A stretch of 37,672 bases of DNA from NCBI GenBank assembly GCA_023436805.1, contig JAEZHT010000008.1, positions 1 through 37,672 of the forward strand, written 5' to 3'. Position 1 is the stretch's first letter. Each line of letters begins with the position of its first letter. Positions 1-8,001 of this stretch are shown here, piece by piece. Source of the DNA: Bacillota bacterium. GTDB lineage: Bacteria > Bacillota_I > Bacilli_A > Acholeplasmatales > UBA5453. Below the pieces are notes generated by a model that searched no databases, was not told where the DNA came from, and saw only the letters and a program-made list of their open reading frames with translations. A program made the position numbers and the translations under genes.

Positions 1-14
1 CCTTATAATATCAC

Positions 15-40
15 TTTACTATATATTTATATATAGTAAA
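15..40. repeat. Perfect 11-bp inverted repeat, possible operator or terminator stem
   Basis: TTTACTATATA at 15-25 is repeated in perfect inverted orientation at 30-40 around a 4-nt centre. It consists almost entirely of A and T, and no long T run follows. It could be a transcription factor operator or the end of a gene left of the window. No gene contacts it inside the window. Confidence 0.45.
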
Positions 41-88
41 ATTCATGAAATATCAAAAAAATAAATAAAATGACTTAAAACGACAAAA

Positions 89-149
89 AAAGTACCTCAA
101 AATGAGATACTTTGTCTACAGCCTGAAGCGGGCAACCGCTTTTTCTTTT
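89..149 (+). terminator. Two consecutive hairpins, the second a rho-independent terminator
   Basis: The first hairpin pairs 89-99 with 103-113 (11 positions, one mismatch). On the minus strand it is followed by a T7 run, on the plus strand it is not. The second pairs AAGCGG (126-131) with CCGCTT (136-141) around a GCAA tetraloop and runs into TTTTTCTTTT, a classic plus-strand terminator. It probably ends transcription from a gene left of the window and insulates the AraC-type gene at 233. Confidence 0.7.
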
Positions 150-161
150 GAAATAATGGTT

Positions 162-223
162 TATAATGAAGGTATGACAAAATCAATCAAGCATTTAGGA
201 GACTGAATCTCTATAATGAAGGT
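162..223 (+). repeat. 12-bp direct repeat TATAATGAAGGT in the leader of the AraC-type gene
   Basis: TATAATGAAGGT occurs at 162-173 and again at 212-223, exactly 50 bp apart. The first copy contains a good -10 hexamer. The second supplies the ribosome binding region of the gene at 233. Between them GAGA/TCTC can form a short hairpin. It may be a small leader duplication or a repeated regulator site. Confidence 0.45.
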
Positions 224-232
224 GGTGATGAG

Positions 233-1129
233 ATGGATGACCAAATAAAAGAAGTTGCGAAACTCCAAAATTATATCGAAACACACCTGATGGATGAAAT
301 TACTTTGCTAGAGCTCGCAAAAGTATCTCACTATTCACCGTGGTATGTGGACAAACTCTTTAGAAAACACTTGGATAAAACCCCGATGCAATACATTAAG
401 GAAAGACGTTTGACATTGGCAGCGCTCAAGCTACGTGATGAAAACATCAAAGTCTTGGATGTCGCGCTTGAGTTTCTATTTGATTCTCATGAAGGCTTTA
501 CACGGGCTTTTTCGAAGCAGTTTGGGGTAAGTCCTTATCGCTATAAGAAAGATACCCCCGCAATAAAACTCTTTTTACCTTACATCGTCTCAGATTACCA
601 ATCATTCTTACAAAGGAGAAAAACACCGATGCATTATCAAGCCATACCAATTTTTACACAAGTGATTGAAAGACCAAAACGCAAACTAATCGTGAAACGT
701 GGGGTCAAAGCCGAACACTACTTTGCCTATTGTGAAGAAGTGGGTTGTGACATTTGGGGGATATTAACCTCCGTGAAAGAAGCTTTGTATGAACCCGTGG
801 GATTGTGGTTACCGAAAAAACTAAAAGCGGGGAAATCGACCTATGTTCAAGGGGCTGAAGTCCCTGAAACATTTGATAAACCAATCCCTTCAGGATTTGA
901 AATCATCACGTTAGAACCGCAACTCTACATGGTGTTTCAAGGCCCTAAATATGAGGATGTGGATTTTATGGAAGCGATCGAAGCTTTCAATCATGCTTTA
1001 GCATCTTTTGACCCAACCTTATATGGCTATGAATTCGATTTAGAAAACGCGCCAATCTTTCAGTTAGAACCACGCGGTGAACGTGGATACATCGAAGCGA
1101 AACCCATTCGAAAGATTACACTCAAATAG
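233..1129 (+). CDS. AraC-family transcriptional regulator with GyrI-like effector domain
   Basis: This 298-residue protein has an N-terminal AraC/XylS double helix-turn-helix (about residues 8-107) with the family signature FTRAFSKQFGVSPYRYKK. A C-terminal GyrI-like (SOUL/BmrR-type) ligand-binding region (about 140-298) follows. This fusion resembles Rob and YdeE-type proteins, which sense small hydrophobic or cationic compounds and activate resistance genes. The start is set by GGTGGTGATGAG just upstream of ATG. The gene stands alone between a terminator and the riboswitch of the next gene, so its target is not clear from context. Family assignment is secure. The ligand is unknown. Confidence 0.88.
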   Translation: MDDQIKEVAKLQNYIETHLMDEITLLELAKVSHYSPWYVDKLFRKHLDKTPMQYIKERRLTLAALKLRDENIKVLDVALEFLFDSHEGFTRAFSKQFGVSPYRYKKDTPAIKLFLPYIVSDYQSFLQRRKTPMHYQAIPIFTQVIERPKRKLIVKRGVKAEHYFAYCEEVGCDIWGILTSVKEALYEPVGLWLPKKLKAGKSTYVQGAEVPETFDKPIPSGFEIITLEPQLYMVFQGPKYEDVDFMEAIEAFNHALASFDPTLYGYEFDLENAPIFQLEPRGERGYIEAKPIRKITLK

Positions 1130-1175
1130 TCACCAATTCGATTGACATTCTACGAATAGATTGATAGAATACACA

Positions 1176-1266
1176 TTGAAGGGGAGTAGTTTCCCAAGAA
1201 TCCATCGTCAGGACGGTTAATCTTAACCCGGTGCATTCCAAGCTGAGCTTGTAACAAGACCTTCAA
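1176..1266 (+). promoter_or_regulatory. yybP-ykoY family (Mn2+) riboswitch aptamer
   Basis: The leader carries the conserved landmarks of the yybP-ykoY manganese aptamer in the right order: GGGGAGTAG (1181-1189), ATCGTCAGGACGG (about 1204-1216), ACCCGGTGCA (about 1226-1235), CTGAGC (about 1243-1248) and CAAGACC. P1 is a perfect 7-bp helix, TTGAAGG (1176-1182) with CCTTCAA (1260-1266). The 3' strand of P1 is also part of the terminator that follows, as expected for a transcriptional ON switch. It precedes a cation antiporter, a known gene context for this class. The family call rests on motif recognition, not a covariance-model run. Confidence 0.88.
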
Positions 1267-1295
1267 GACTTTTTGTCTTGGGGGTTTTTCTTTTT
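1260..1295 (+). terminator. Riboswitch-controlled intrinsic terminator
   Basis: CCTTCAAGAC (1260-1269) pairs with GTCTTGGGGG (1275-1284), 10 bp including two G-U pairs around a T5 loop, and runs straight into TTTTTCTTTTT. Its 5' strand overlaps P1 of the aptamer by 7 nt, so the two helices exclude each other. A third segment, CCAAGAC at 1296-1302, can also pair with 1275-1281. Confidence 0.82.
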
Positions 1296-1323
1296 CCAAG
1301 ACAAACCAACGAAAGGAGACGTC

Positions 1324-2316
1324 ATGGAACACGTCATCAATGTTTTGCTACTATTAGTAGGCTTTGTTTTTTTGGTTAAAGGGGCAGATTTCTTCGTGGC
1401 TTCATCTGCATCCATTGCACGTCGTTTTAAAATCTCATCTTTAGTGATTGGGTTGACTTTAGTCGCTTTCGGGACGTCATTGCCTGAACTCGCGGTCAGC
1501 TTTATCGCATCCCTTACGGTTGAACCAGGTCAAACTGCAGACATCGCGATGGGCAATGTCATCGGTTCGAATATCGTCAACATCACCCTCATATTGGGGT
1601 TAACTGCGTTAGCCAGACCAATCCATGTATCTAAAACGATGCATAAAAAAGAATTCCCTTATTTGATTTTTACCTCTTTGTTGATTGCTTTATTTGCTTT
1701 TGCATTCCAAGCAGATGCTCAAATCGTTTGGTGGGAAGCTTTGATCTTACTCGTGGTCTTCGCGGGCTATGTGTACTTAATGCTTAATACATCCAAGGGT
1801 GCCGATTCCAATGAAGAATACGCCATCATGGATATGAAGAAATCCATCCTTTGGGTCATTGTGGGTTTGATTGGTGTCACCGCTGGGGGCTGGATGGTCA
1901 CCAAAGGTGCAGAAAATATCGCTATCGATGTGCTTGTGAATTTATTCAACATGAATACGTCAAAAGCAGTGACATTGGTGGGCTTATCAATCGTCGCTGT
2001 TGGGACATCATTACCTGAAATGGTTACATCTATTGTCGCTGCTAAAAAAGGCGAAAACGAGATTGCTTTTGGTAACTTGGTTGGTTCGAATATCTTCAAC
2101 ATACTATTCATCCTTGGTTTATCTGGATTGGTTACCCCACTCGGTATCAATGGCGATGTACTCATCGATATTTGGGTCATGATTGGTGTCACTGTATTCG
2201 CATTAGGTGCTGCAGTTACATTTGGAAAAGTATCCAAAAAAGAAGGTTTTGTGCTAGTAACCCTGTATGCTTCATATCTTATTCATATCGTATTAAGGGC
2301 ATTATCCATTTTCTAA
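1324..2316 (+). CDS. Calcium/sodium (cation) antiporter, CaCA family, YrbG-like
   Basis: This is a 330-residue integral membrane protein with the two CaCA alpha repeats. GTSLPE occurs in both halves, each followed by a GNxxGSNxxNI motif (GNVIGSNIVNI and GNLVGSNIFNI). That places it with bacterial YrbG-type Ca2+/H+ or Ca2+/Na+ exchangers in the cytoplasmic membrane. The ATG at 1324 is preceded by GAAAGGAGAC. An in-frame TTG further upstream would lie inside the terminator and is rejected. The manganese-type riboswitch directly in front suggests export of Mn2+ (or Ca2+/Mn2+) when the metal is in excess. Substrate is inferred from the riboswitch, not from residues. Confidence 0.9.
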   Translation: MEHVINVLLLLVGFVFLVKGADFFVASSASIARRFKISSLVIGLTLVAFGTSLPELAVSFIASLTVEPGQTADIAMGNVIGSNIVNITLILGLTALARPIHVSKTMHKKEFPYLIFTSLLIALFAFAFQADAQIVWWEALILLVVFAGYVYLMLNTSKGADSNEEYAIMDMKKSILWVIVGLIGVTAGGWMVTKGAENIAIDVLVNLFNMNTSKAVTLVGLSIVAVGTSLPEMVTSIVAAKKGENEIAFGNLVGSNIFNILFILGLSGLVTPLGINGDVLIDIWVMIGVTVFALGAAVTFGKVSKKEGFVLVTLYASYLIHIVLRALSIF

Positions 2317-2323
2317 TCATGAC

Positions 2324-2351
2324 AAGATCACCATTTTTGGTGGTCTTTTCT
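2324..2351 (+). terminator. Intrinsic terminator after the antiporter gene
   Basis: AAGATCACC (2324-2332) pairs with GGTGGTCTT (2339-2347) with one G-U pair, followed by TTTTCTTTT. It closes the antiporter transcript just before the SRPBCC/GNAT pair. Confidence 0.85.
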
Positions 2352-2385
2352 TTTGGATATGATATAGTAAAATTGAGGTGATACG

Positions 2386-2805
2386 ATGCAATATCAAATT
2401 AAAACCACGTTCAATCAAACCATAGATCGAGTGATTCAAGGGTTCATTGACCTTGAAATGATGAAGCAGTGGCAACCCCACTTAGTTGAAGTACAATCGG
2501 AATCTGGTGTTTGGCCAAATACGGGTTTTATTGGGTATTTGATGTATGATGTCACAGGCATGAAGTCAAAAATGAAAGTCATTATTGAATCCAATAAACT
2601 GCCCAATCAATTGGTATTCATTTATGAAATCCCGGGTGTATATAACCGTTGTGCCTATTATTTTGAAGAAAATGGATTACAAACTGAGTATCGAATGGAT
2701 GTGATTTTCACATTTGAAGATGGTGTAGAAAGACCAGAAGCCGTATTCAAAGCTGAGACCGTACGCATCATGCATGTATTCAAACAATATATCGAAGGTA
2801 TATAA
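2386..2805 (+). CDS. SRPBCC (START/Bet v1-like) domain protein
   Basis: This 139-residue single-domain protein has an N-terminal strand-helix pattern (IDRVIQGFIDLEMMKQWQP) and later strands (YRMDVIFTFE) typical of the SRPBCC helix-grip fold, which binds hydrophobic ligands in a cavity. The start has GAGGTGAT upstream. One base separates its stop from the ATG of the GNAT gene, so they form an operon. No ligand or partner can be deduced. Confidence 0.72.
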   Translation: MQYQIKTTFNQTIDRVIQGFIDLEMMKQWQPHLVEVQSESGVWPNTGFIGYLMYDVTGMKSKMKVIIESNKLPNQLVFIYEIPGVYNRCAYYFEENGLQTEYRMDVIFTFEDGVERPEAVFKAETVRIMHVFKQYIEGI

Positions 2806-2806
2806 T

Positions 2807-3169
2807 ATGGAAATCTTATCATACAACCACAATTACGATGAGCAGTTATTTGACTTAATTCAAAGTGATCCTGAATGGTTAGAGTACATTCAGTTCAAAC
2901 AAAAATATGTGCAAGCATTGGATCAATCCATCGTTTTTATCCTGATGGAAAAGGATGCATGTATTGGATTCATCCGCGGTAAAGATGATGCAGGATTTGG
3001 CTTTTATGTGTATGATTTACTCGTTAGAAAAGACAAACGCGGTCATGGTTATGGTAAAACGCTGATCGATCATGTTAGAAGCCTTTACCATCCAGTGTAT
3101 GTGATGTCGGATGTTGACCCCTATTATGAAAAGATTGGTATGACAAAAATCGGTTCTATTTTTGAATGA
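2807..3169 (+). CDS. GNAT-family N-acetyltransferase
   Basis: This 120-residue protein carries GNAT motif A, DLLVRKDKRGHGYGKTLI, with the R/Q-x-x-G-x-G/A pyrophosphate-binding loop (RGHGYG) for acetyl-CoA, followed by a PYYEKIGM segment typical of motif B. An in-frame ATG at 2774 lies inside the upstream gene. The start at 2807, with GAAGGT about 8 nt before it, gives a normal GNAT N-terminus and 1-nt spacing from the preceding stop. The acceptor substrate is unknown. Confidence 0.82.
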   Translation: MEILSYNHNYDEQLFDLIQSDPEWLEYIQFKQKYVQALDQSIVFILMEKDACIGFIRGKDDAGFGFYVYDLLVRKDKRGHGYGKTLIDHVRSLYHPVYVMSDVDPYYEKIGMTKIGSIFE

Positions 3170-3195
3170 AATCACCCATTTGGTGATTTTTTCTT
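3169..3195 (+). terminator. Intrinsic terminator after the SRPBCC-GNAT operon
   Basis: AAATCACC (3169-3176) pairs with GGTGATTT (3182-3189), then a T run. It overlaps the last base of the GNAT stop codon. Confidence 0.85.
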
Positions 3196-3265
3196 ATTTT
3201 AGGGGTTTTTTCTGTCTTTTATATCCTTTATAATAATCTTAGAAACCTTAGAGGTATTAAAAAAT

Positions 3266-4432
3266 ATGAATGCATTCAAATCATTGAACCGAAGCTACAC
3301 CAACTCACGTAAATGGGACCTAGAACGTGGGTCTTTTGATGACGACTTTTTACCCTTTTCCATCGCAGACTCCGATTATAAATCACCGAAACCCATCATT
3401 GATGCTTTAAAAAGACGTGTTGAACATGGGGCATTTGGTTATAACTACATCGATGAATCCTATGAAAAGGCAGTTTCGAATTGGTTTGAAAGAAGATACC
3501 AGTTCAAAGTTCAAAAAGGTGAATTTTTCCCAGCCCCAGGGGTGGTGGCTGCTTTATATTTAGCGGTCAAAGGATTGACGAGAAAACAAGACAAAGTGGT
3601 CATTCAAACCCCTGTGTATCCAAGATTTTTTGATGTTATTTTTGATAATCACCGTGAACTCATTGACAACAAACTAGTGAATATCGATGGCCATTATACG
3701 ATGGATTTCTTCGGTCTTGAACAAGCATTCAAACAAGGTGCGAAGATGTTTATTTTGTGTAACCCGCACAACCCAGTGGGTAGGGTATGGACCAAACATG
3801 AAATTGAACAAGTATTGAATTTGTGTAAGAAATATCGAGTCACGTTAGTTTCCGATGAAATCCACGCAGACATCATCTTAAAAGGTCATGAATTCACATC
3901 ATTAGGTCATTATTTAGATGACTACGATCAATTGATGGTATGTACCTCACCGAATAAAACATTCAATATTGCGGGCTTACATTTATCGAACATCATCATT
4001 CGTAATCCAAAGATGAGAGAAGCCATTCACCATGAATTACGTGTGTCTCATAACTGTACACCAAACCTATTCGCAACCCTCGCATGCCAAGTCGCCTATA
4101 CCGAATGTGACGATTGGGTCGATGCTCAAAACAAACACATCGAACAAAACTTCAAACGTCTCTATGCCTTTTTTAAAGAACACGTCCCACAGATGAAAAT
4201 CTCTAAAGCAGAAGGCACTTACTTGGCTTGGTTGGATATGTCCTTTTTAAAGAAAGATTCCAGCTATATTACACAAAAAGTACTGGACTATGGCATCACC
4301 TTATCCGATGGGAACAAGTTTGACCCGGATTTAAAACAATTTGTCAGAATGAATTTAGCTTGTTCAAAGGACCAGCTTCAAGCCGGTCTTGAACGATTCT
4401 TAAACTTTATACTCGATGAACTCCAAGCCTAA
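3266..4432 (+). CDS. MalY/PatB-type PLP aminotransferase, cystathionine beta-lyase
   Basis: This 388-residue fold-type I PLP enzyme fits the MalY/PatB subfamily, which cleaves the C-S bond of cystathionine or cysteine conjugates. The signs are CNPHNPVGRVW (165-175), SDEIHAD (196-202) and the PLP-lysine motif SPNKTFNIAGL with K231. The C-terminal arginine motif (FVRMNLAC) for substrate carboxylate binding is present. The start follows GAGGTATT. It is a single-gene unit with terminators on both sides, and no methionine riboswitch or MalT-like context is seen. Confidence 0.88.
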   Translation: MNAFKSLNRSYTNSRKWDLERGSFDDDFLPFSIADSDYKSPKPIIDALKRRVEHGAFGYNYIDESYEKAVSNWFERRYQFKVQKGEFFPAPGVVAALYLAVKGLTRKQDKVVIQTPVYPRFFDVIFDNHRELIDNKLVNIDGHYTMDFFGLEQAFKQGAKMFILCNPHNPVGRVWTKHEIEQVLNLCKKYRVTLVSDEIHADIILKGHEFTSLGHYLDDYDQLMVCTSPNKTFNIAGLHLSNIIIRNPKMREAIHHELRVSHNCTPNLFATLACQVAYTECDDWVDAQNKHIEQNFKRLYAFFKEHVPQMKISKAEGTYLAWLDMSFLKKDSSYITQKVLDYGITLSDGNKFDPDLKQFVRMNLACSKDQLQAGLERFLNFILDELQA

Positions 4433-4448
4433 ATCGCTTGGTTTTTTT
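4423..4448 (+). terminator. Intrinsic terminator overlapping the aminotransferase stop
   Basis: CCAAGC (4423-4428) pairs with GCTTGG (4436-4441), followed by T7. The left arm encodes the final residues and the stop codon sits in the loop. Confidence 0.85.
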
Positions 4449-4491
4449 CTTTATTGGAAATATGATAAAATCTTTTCAAAAGAGGTGTCTT

Positions 4492-5952
4492 ATGAAACTT
4501 TGGAAATCTGGCAACATTCATACGTTAACTGAACAAAATGACATTTATAACATACTAACCGACCAGGGACACATTGTCGGCTTGAATGTCGATGAAACGA
4601 AACCTTATGATGAAGTGATCGATTTGGGTAAAAAGCACCTTTACCCAGGGTTTGTTGATGCCCATCTCCATTTAATCGGCTATGGGCAGTTTCTAAGTCG
4701 CCTGGATTTAACCCACATGCATAACAAAACAACGATACTGGATTTACTTAAGAAACAAAACATCGAAGCATATATCATCTTGGATGGCTATCATGAATGG
4801 GTGGGGATAACGAAGTTGGATTTGAATGACGTAAATCCGAATAAACCCATCATATTAAGACACCATGATTTTCACGCCGTGACCGTAAATGACGTCGTAT
4901 TAAACGCACTTAATCTCAAGAGTGAAACAGGGATCCTCAGGGAAGAAGATGCGAGACTTGTCTTAAATCACTATACCCATGTCAGCAATCAAACGTTAGA
5001 AACCTATCTTGAAAACGCGTTAAGAAGTCTTTATAAATTCGGTATCACAGGCGGACACAGCGATGATTTGTTCTATTTTAATGGGTATAAAGATACCTTA
5101 CAAGTCTTTTTAAACGTCTTAAAGAGAATGCCATTTAGAGCCCATTTATTGGTCCACCACGAGGTTCTCGATGACTATATACAATCGCCTTATTTCAATC
5201 ATCACAGTCCATATTTAGAGCTCAAAGGGGTCAAAGTATTCTATGATGGTACGATGTCATCTAAGACAGCTTTGATGCACGATGGGTATCAGAATACGAC
5301 CTCGAAAGGGCTTAGAATGACCCCGAATTTTATCGAAATAGTGAAAAAAGTAAGGCAAATTGGTTTGACGTTGGCCATCCACGTGATTGGTGATGCAGGG
5401 CTCGATGAACTCATCGATATTTTATTAAAATACCCACCAAAGAATCATCAAAAGGATCGGATTATTCACGCCCCATGGGTGTCTGAATATGGCATGAATA
5501 AGCTAAAATCCACGCCTGTGACCATTGACATCCAACCACAGTTTTTATCGAGTGATTTTCCAGAAGCCTTATCTATTTTTAAGTCATTACCACCTTATGT
5601 TTTTCCTTGGAAAACCATGTTGGAAAATGGATTAATCTTATCTTTCAGCAGTGACGCTCCGGTAGAGACCCCAAACCCACTATTGGGTATACTTGACGCT
5701 ACCGAACGGGTTGCGAAAGATGGGAAGATATATCAGCTAGAAGAAAAGATTTCTAGGCAGGAAGCTATCCAAGGCTATACGGTTTTCGCTAACGCTCAAA
5801 ACCAACTTCAAAATCGTGGCTTAATTGCCATCGGTCAAGTCGCTGATTTCACTATATTTGATGTGGATTTAGAAACAGCCGATTCAACGACACTAAAATC
5901 AGACATCGTCGCGATGACGGTCATCGATGAACACATCGTCTATCAAAAATAG
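4492..5952 (+). CDS. Amidohydrolase family protein, YtcJ-like (Amidohydro_3)
   Basis: This 486-residue cytoplasmic metal hydrolase has the amidohydrolase signature GFVDAHLHL with metal ligands H58 and H60, a later AIHVIGDAG (histidine-aspartate ligand region) and FSSDAPVETPNPL carrying the final catalytic aspartate. The layout matches the YtcJ-like branch, whose substrates are mostly undefined. The start is chosen at 4492, after AGAGGTGTCTT. Upstream in-frame codons would lie in the preceding terminator. About 90 bp separate it from htpG, which has its own promoter. Confidence 0.85.
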   Translation: MKLWKSGNIHTLTEQNDIYNILTDQGHIVGLNVDETKPYDEVIDLGKKHLYPGFVDAHLHLIGYGQFLSRLDLTHMHNKTTILDLLKKQNIEAYIILDGYHEWVGITKLDLNDVNPNKPIILRHHDFHAVTVNDVVLNALNLKSETGILREEDARLVLNHYTHVSNQTLETYLENALRSLYKFGITGGHSDDLFYFNGYKDTLQVFLNVLKRMPFRAHLLVHHEVLDDYIQSPYFNHHSPYLELKGVKVFYDGTMSSKTALMHDGYQNTTSKGLRMTPNFIEIVKKVRQIGLTLAIHVIGDAGLDELIDILLKYPPKNHQKDRIIHAPWVSEYGMNKLKSTPVTIDIQPQFLSSDFPEALSIFKSLPPYVFPWKTMLENGLILSFSSDAPVETPNPLLGILDATERVAKDGKIYQLEEKISRQEAIQGYTVFANAQNQLQNRGLIAIGQVADFTIFDVDLETADSTTLKSDIVAMTVIDEHIVYQK

Positions 5953-5977
5953 GCCTTGTGTTTTTCTTTTGTGGGAA

Positions 5978-6019
5978 TTGGCACTTAATACTTGACATTG
6001 CCAAAACCTTGGATAAAAT
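5978..6019 (+). promoter_or_regulatory. Promoter of htpG with a 6-bp inverted repeat over the -35
   Basis: TTGACA (5992-5997), a 16-bp spacer and TAAAAT (6014-6019) make a near-consensus vegetative promoter. TTGGCA (5978-5983) and TGCCAA (5999-6004) flank the -35 box as an inverted repeat. No CIRCE (TTAGCACTC) or clear CtsR heptad pair is seen, so any heat control would differ from the textbook Firmicute systems. Confidence 0.6.
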
Positions 6020-6039
6020 AGTATTTGGAGGCGATAATT

Positions 6040-7884
6040 ATGTCAAAGACACAAGCATTCAAAACAGAATCACAAAAGCTTTTACATTTGATGACACACT
6101 CAATTTATACACAAAAAGAAATCTTCTTAAGAGAACTCATATCCAACGCGAGTGACGCGATCGATAAGAGACACTTTTTATCTTTAACCGATGAAAAGGT
6201 ACCCAATGATTCGTATAAAATTACCATCACACCCAATAAAGACGCACGCACACTCACCATTACGGACAATGGGATTGGTTTTACAGAAGACGAACTCATC
6301 ACGAATTTAGGGACCATCGCTCAAAGTGGTTCTAAAGCATTCATTGAAAAACTCGATCAAAACGATACCAACATCATTGGTCAATTTGGTGTAGGGTTCT
6401 ATAGCGCATTCATGGTTTCAGATAAAGTCGAAGTCCGTACCAAATCACCTTATGCAGACAAAGGGTATTTATGGGCATCCGATGGGGTATCCGAATTTAC
6501 GATCGATGAATTGGATAAAGATGTCATTGGTACTGAAATCACTTTATATTTAAAACAAGACATTGAAGATGAAGAAGCCAAAGAAAACTTCAGTGACTAT
6601 TTAGAAGTATATGAACTTAGATCTCTTATTAAGAAATACAGCGATTATGTACGTTACCCAATTCATCTATCGGATGATATGGAAAAACCAGTCAACCAAA
6701 TGACCCCACTGTGGCAACGTTCTAAGGCTGACATCACCGATGAAGCGCTGAATGGTTTTTACAAGCACCAATTCAATGATTTTGAAGAACCAATGAAAGT
6801 CATCCACATGTCTGTGGAGGGCATGCTCACATTCAATGCGTTGTTATTCATACCTAAGAAACCAGCCTATAATTTCTATAGTGAAACCTATGAAAAAGGG
6901 TTACAACTATATTCTAAAGGCGTATTCATTCAAGATAAGAACAAAGACTTGGTTGGGGACCATTTCAAGTTTGTCAAAGGGGTCGTTGATTCCTCTGATT
7001 TATCCTTAAACATTTCTCGTGAGCTTTTACAACAAGACAGACAATTGAAGAAGATTGCGGGATCGATTGAAAAGAAGATCAAGAATGAACTTCAAAACTG
7101 GTTGGAAAACGATCGAGGCAAGTACATTGAATTCTACGATGTCTATAAGACTTCACTCAAATATGGTATTTATCAAAACTTTGGTTTACACAAAGAACTT
7201 TTACAAGACTTGATTCTTTTTAAGACCAACCTTTCCGATGACTACATCACATTCAAAGAATACCTAGACCGTAAGAAAACCGATCAAAAAGACATTTATT
7301 ACGCCACAGGTAAATCCAAACAAGCCATCTTAAACTTACCTCAAATGGGTATCTTAAAAGACAAAGGTTATGAAGTCTTATTATTAACCGAAGAAGTCGA
7401 TGAATTTATGATTCAAATCATGGGTTCATACAATGAAGTCCCATTCAAATCCATTCAATCAAAAGATTTGGACTTGGTGGATGAAGAAAAGAAAAAAGAC
7501 ATCAAGAAGAAAGAAAAATCCAACAAATCCTTATTAGAGGCGATGAAAGAAGCCCTTGGTGATAAAGTATCGGATGTGAAGCTTTCACAACGACTCAAAG
7601 ACGCCCCAGTCTGCTTGGTTTCAGGTGAAGGGGTATCGCTTGAAATGGAAAAGGTATTAAAGAATGTACCAAATGGCGAAAACGTCAAAGCGGAACGCAT
7701 TTTGGAACTCAACCCAGACCATGACATCTTCCAAGTACTACAAAGCCTAACTGAAGACAAAGCAGCGCTTAAATCTTACGCAACCCTCTTGTATCATCAA
7801 GCATTGTTGATTGAAGGGTTACCAATCGAAGACCCAACCGAATACATCCAAGTCTTGAATGACTGGATGCTTCATAAAAAGTAA
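6040..7884 (+). CDS. htpG: Molecular chaperone HtpG (bacterial Hsp90)
   Basis: This 614-residue protein is close to the usual HtpG length of about 625. The N-terminal GHKL ATPase shows IFLRELISNASDAIDK, DNGIGF (ATP-binding Asp) and GQFGVGFYSAF (lid and glycine loop). The middle domain has the catalytic-loop motif LNISREL with the ATP-contacting arginine. The C-terminal dimerisation domain is complete. A lysine-rich stretch (EEKKKDIKKKEKS) precedes the C-terminal domain. ATG at 6040 follows TTGGAGGCGATA. A TTG further upstream would overlap this ribosome binding site and is rejected. Single-gene unit with its own promoter and terminator. Confidence 0.97.
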   Translation: MSKTQAFKTESQKLLHLMTHSIYTQKEIFLRELISNASDAIDKRHFLSLTDEKVPNDSYKITITPNKDARTLTITDNGIGFTEDELITNLGTIAQSGSKAFIEKLDQNDTNIIGQFGVGFYSAFMVSDKVEVRTKSPYADKGYLWASDGVSEFTIDELDKDVIGTEITLYLKQDIEDEEAKENFSDYLEVYELRSLIKKYSDYVRYPIHLSDDMEKPVNQMTPLWQRSKADITDEALNGFYKHQFNDFEEPMKVIHMSVEGMLTFNALLFIPKKPAYNFYSETYEKGLQLYSKGVFIQDKNKDLVGDHFKFVKGVVDSSDLSLNISRELLQQDRQLKKIAGSIEKKIKNELQNWLENDRGKYIEFYDVYKTSLKYGIYQNFGLHKELLQDLILFKTNLSDDYITFKEYLDRKKTDQKDIYYATGKSKQAILNLPQMGILKDKGYEVLLLTEEVDEFMIQIMGSYNEVPFKSIQSKDLDLVDEEKKKDIKKKEKSNKSLLEAMKEALGDKVSDVKLSQRLKDAPVCLVSGEGVSLEMEKVLKNVPNGENVKAERILELNPDHDIFQVLQSLTEDKAALKSYATLLYHQALLIEGLPIEDPTEYIQVLNDWMLHKK

Positions 7885-7888
7885 TTAT

Positions 7889-7912
7889 AAGCTCACTACG
7901 GTGGGCTTTTAT
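7889..7912 (+). terminator. Intrinsic terminator after htpG
   Basis: AAGCTCAC (7889-7896) pairs with GTGGGCTT (7901-7908) around a TACG tetraloop, followed by TTTATT. Confidence 0.8.
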
Positions 7913-8001
7913 TCTCATAATCTTATTTTTCCCTTATTTTAGTTTCTATCGCACTTGGACGGGATGGATTGTTATATAATAAAGTAAAGGTGAGTGATGG
8001 T

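Noticed and set aside
1150..1332. Minus-strand open frame of 60 codons
   Set aside because: It lies over the riboswitch and its terminator, with no ribosome site. The RNA structure explains the sequence.
1767..2237. Minus-strand open frame of 156 codons inside the antiporter gene
   Set aside because: It is a shadow of the well-supported CaCA gene, without ribosome site or recognisable domain.
5958..6155. Plus-strand frame of 65 codons overlapping the htpG start
   Set aside because: It covers the htpG promoter and ribosome site in another frame and has no start signal of its own.
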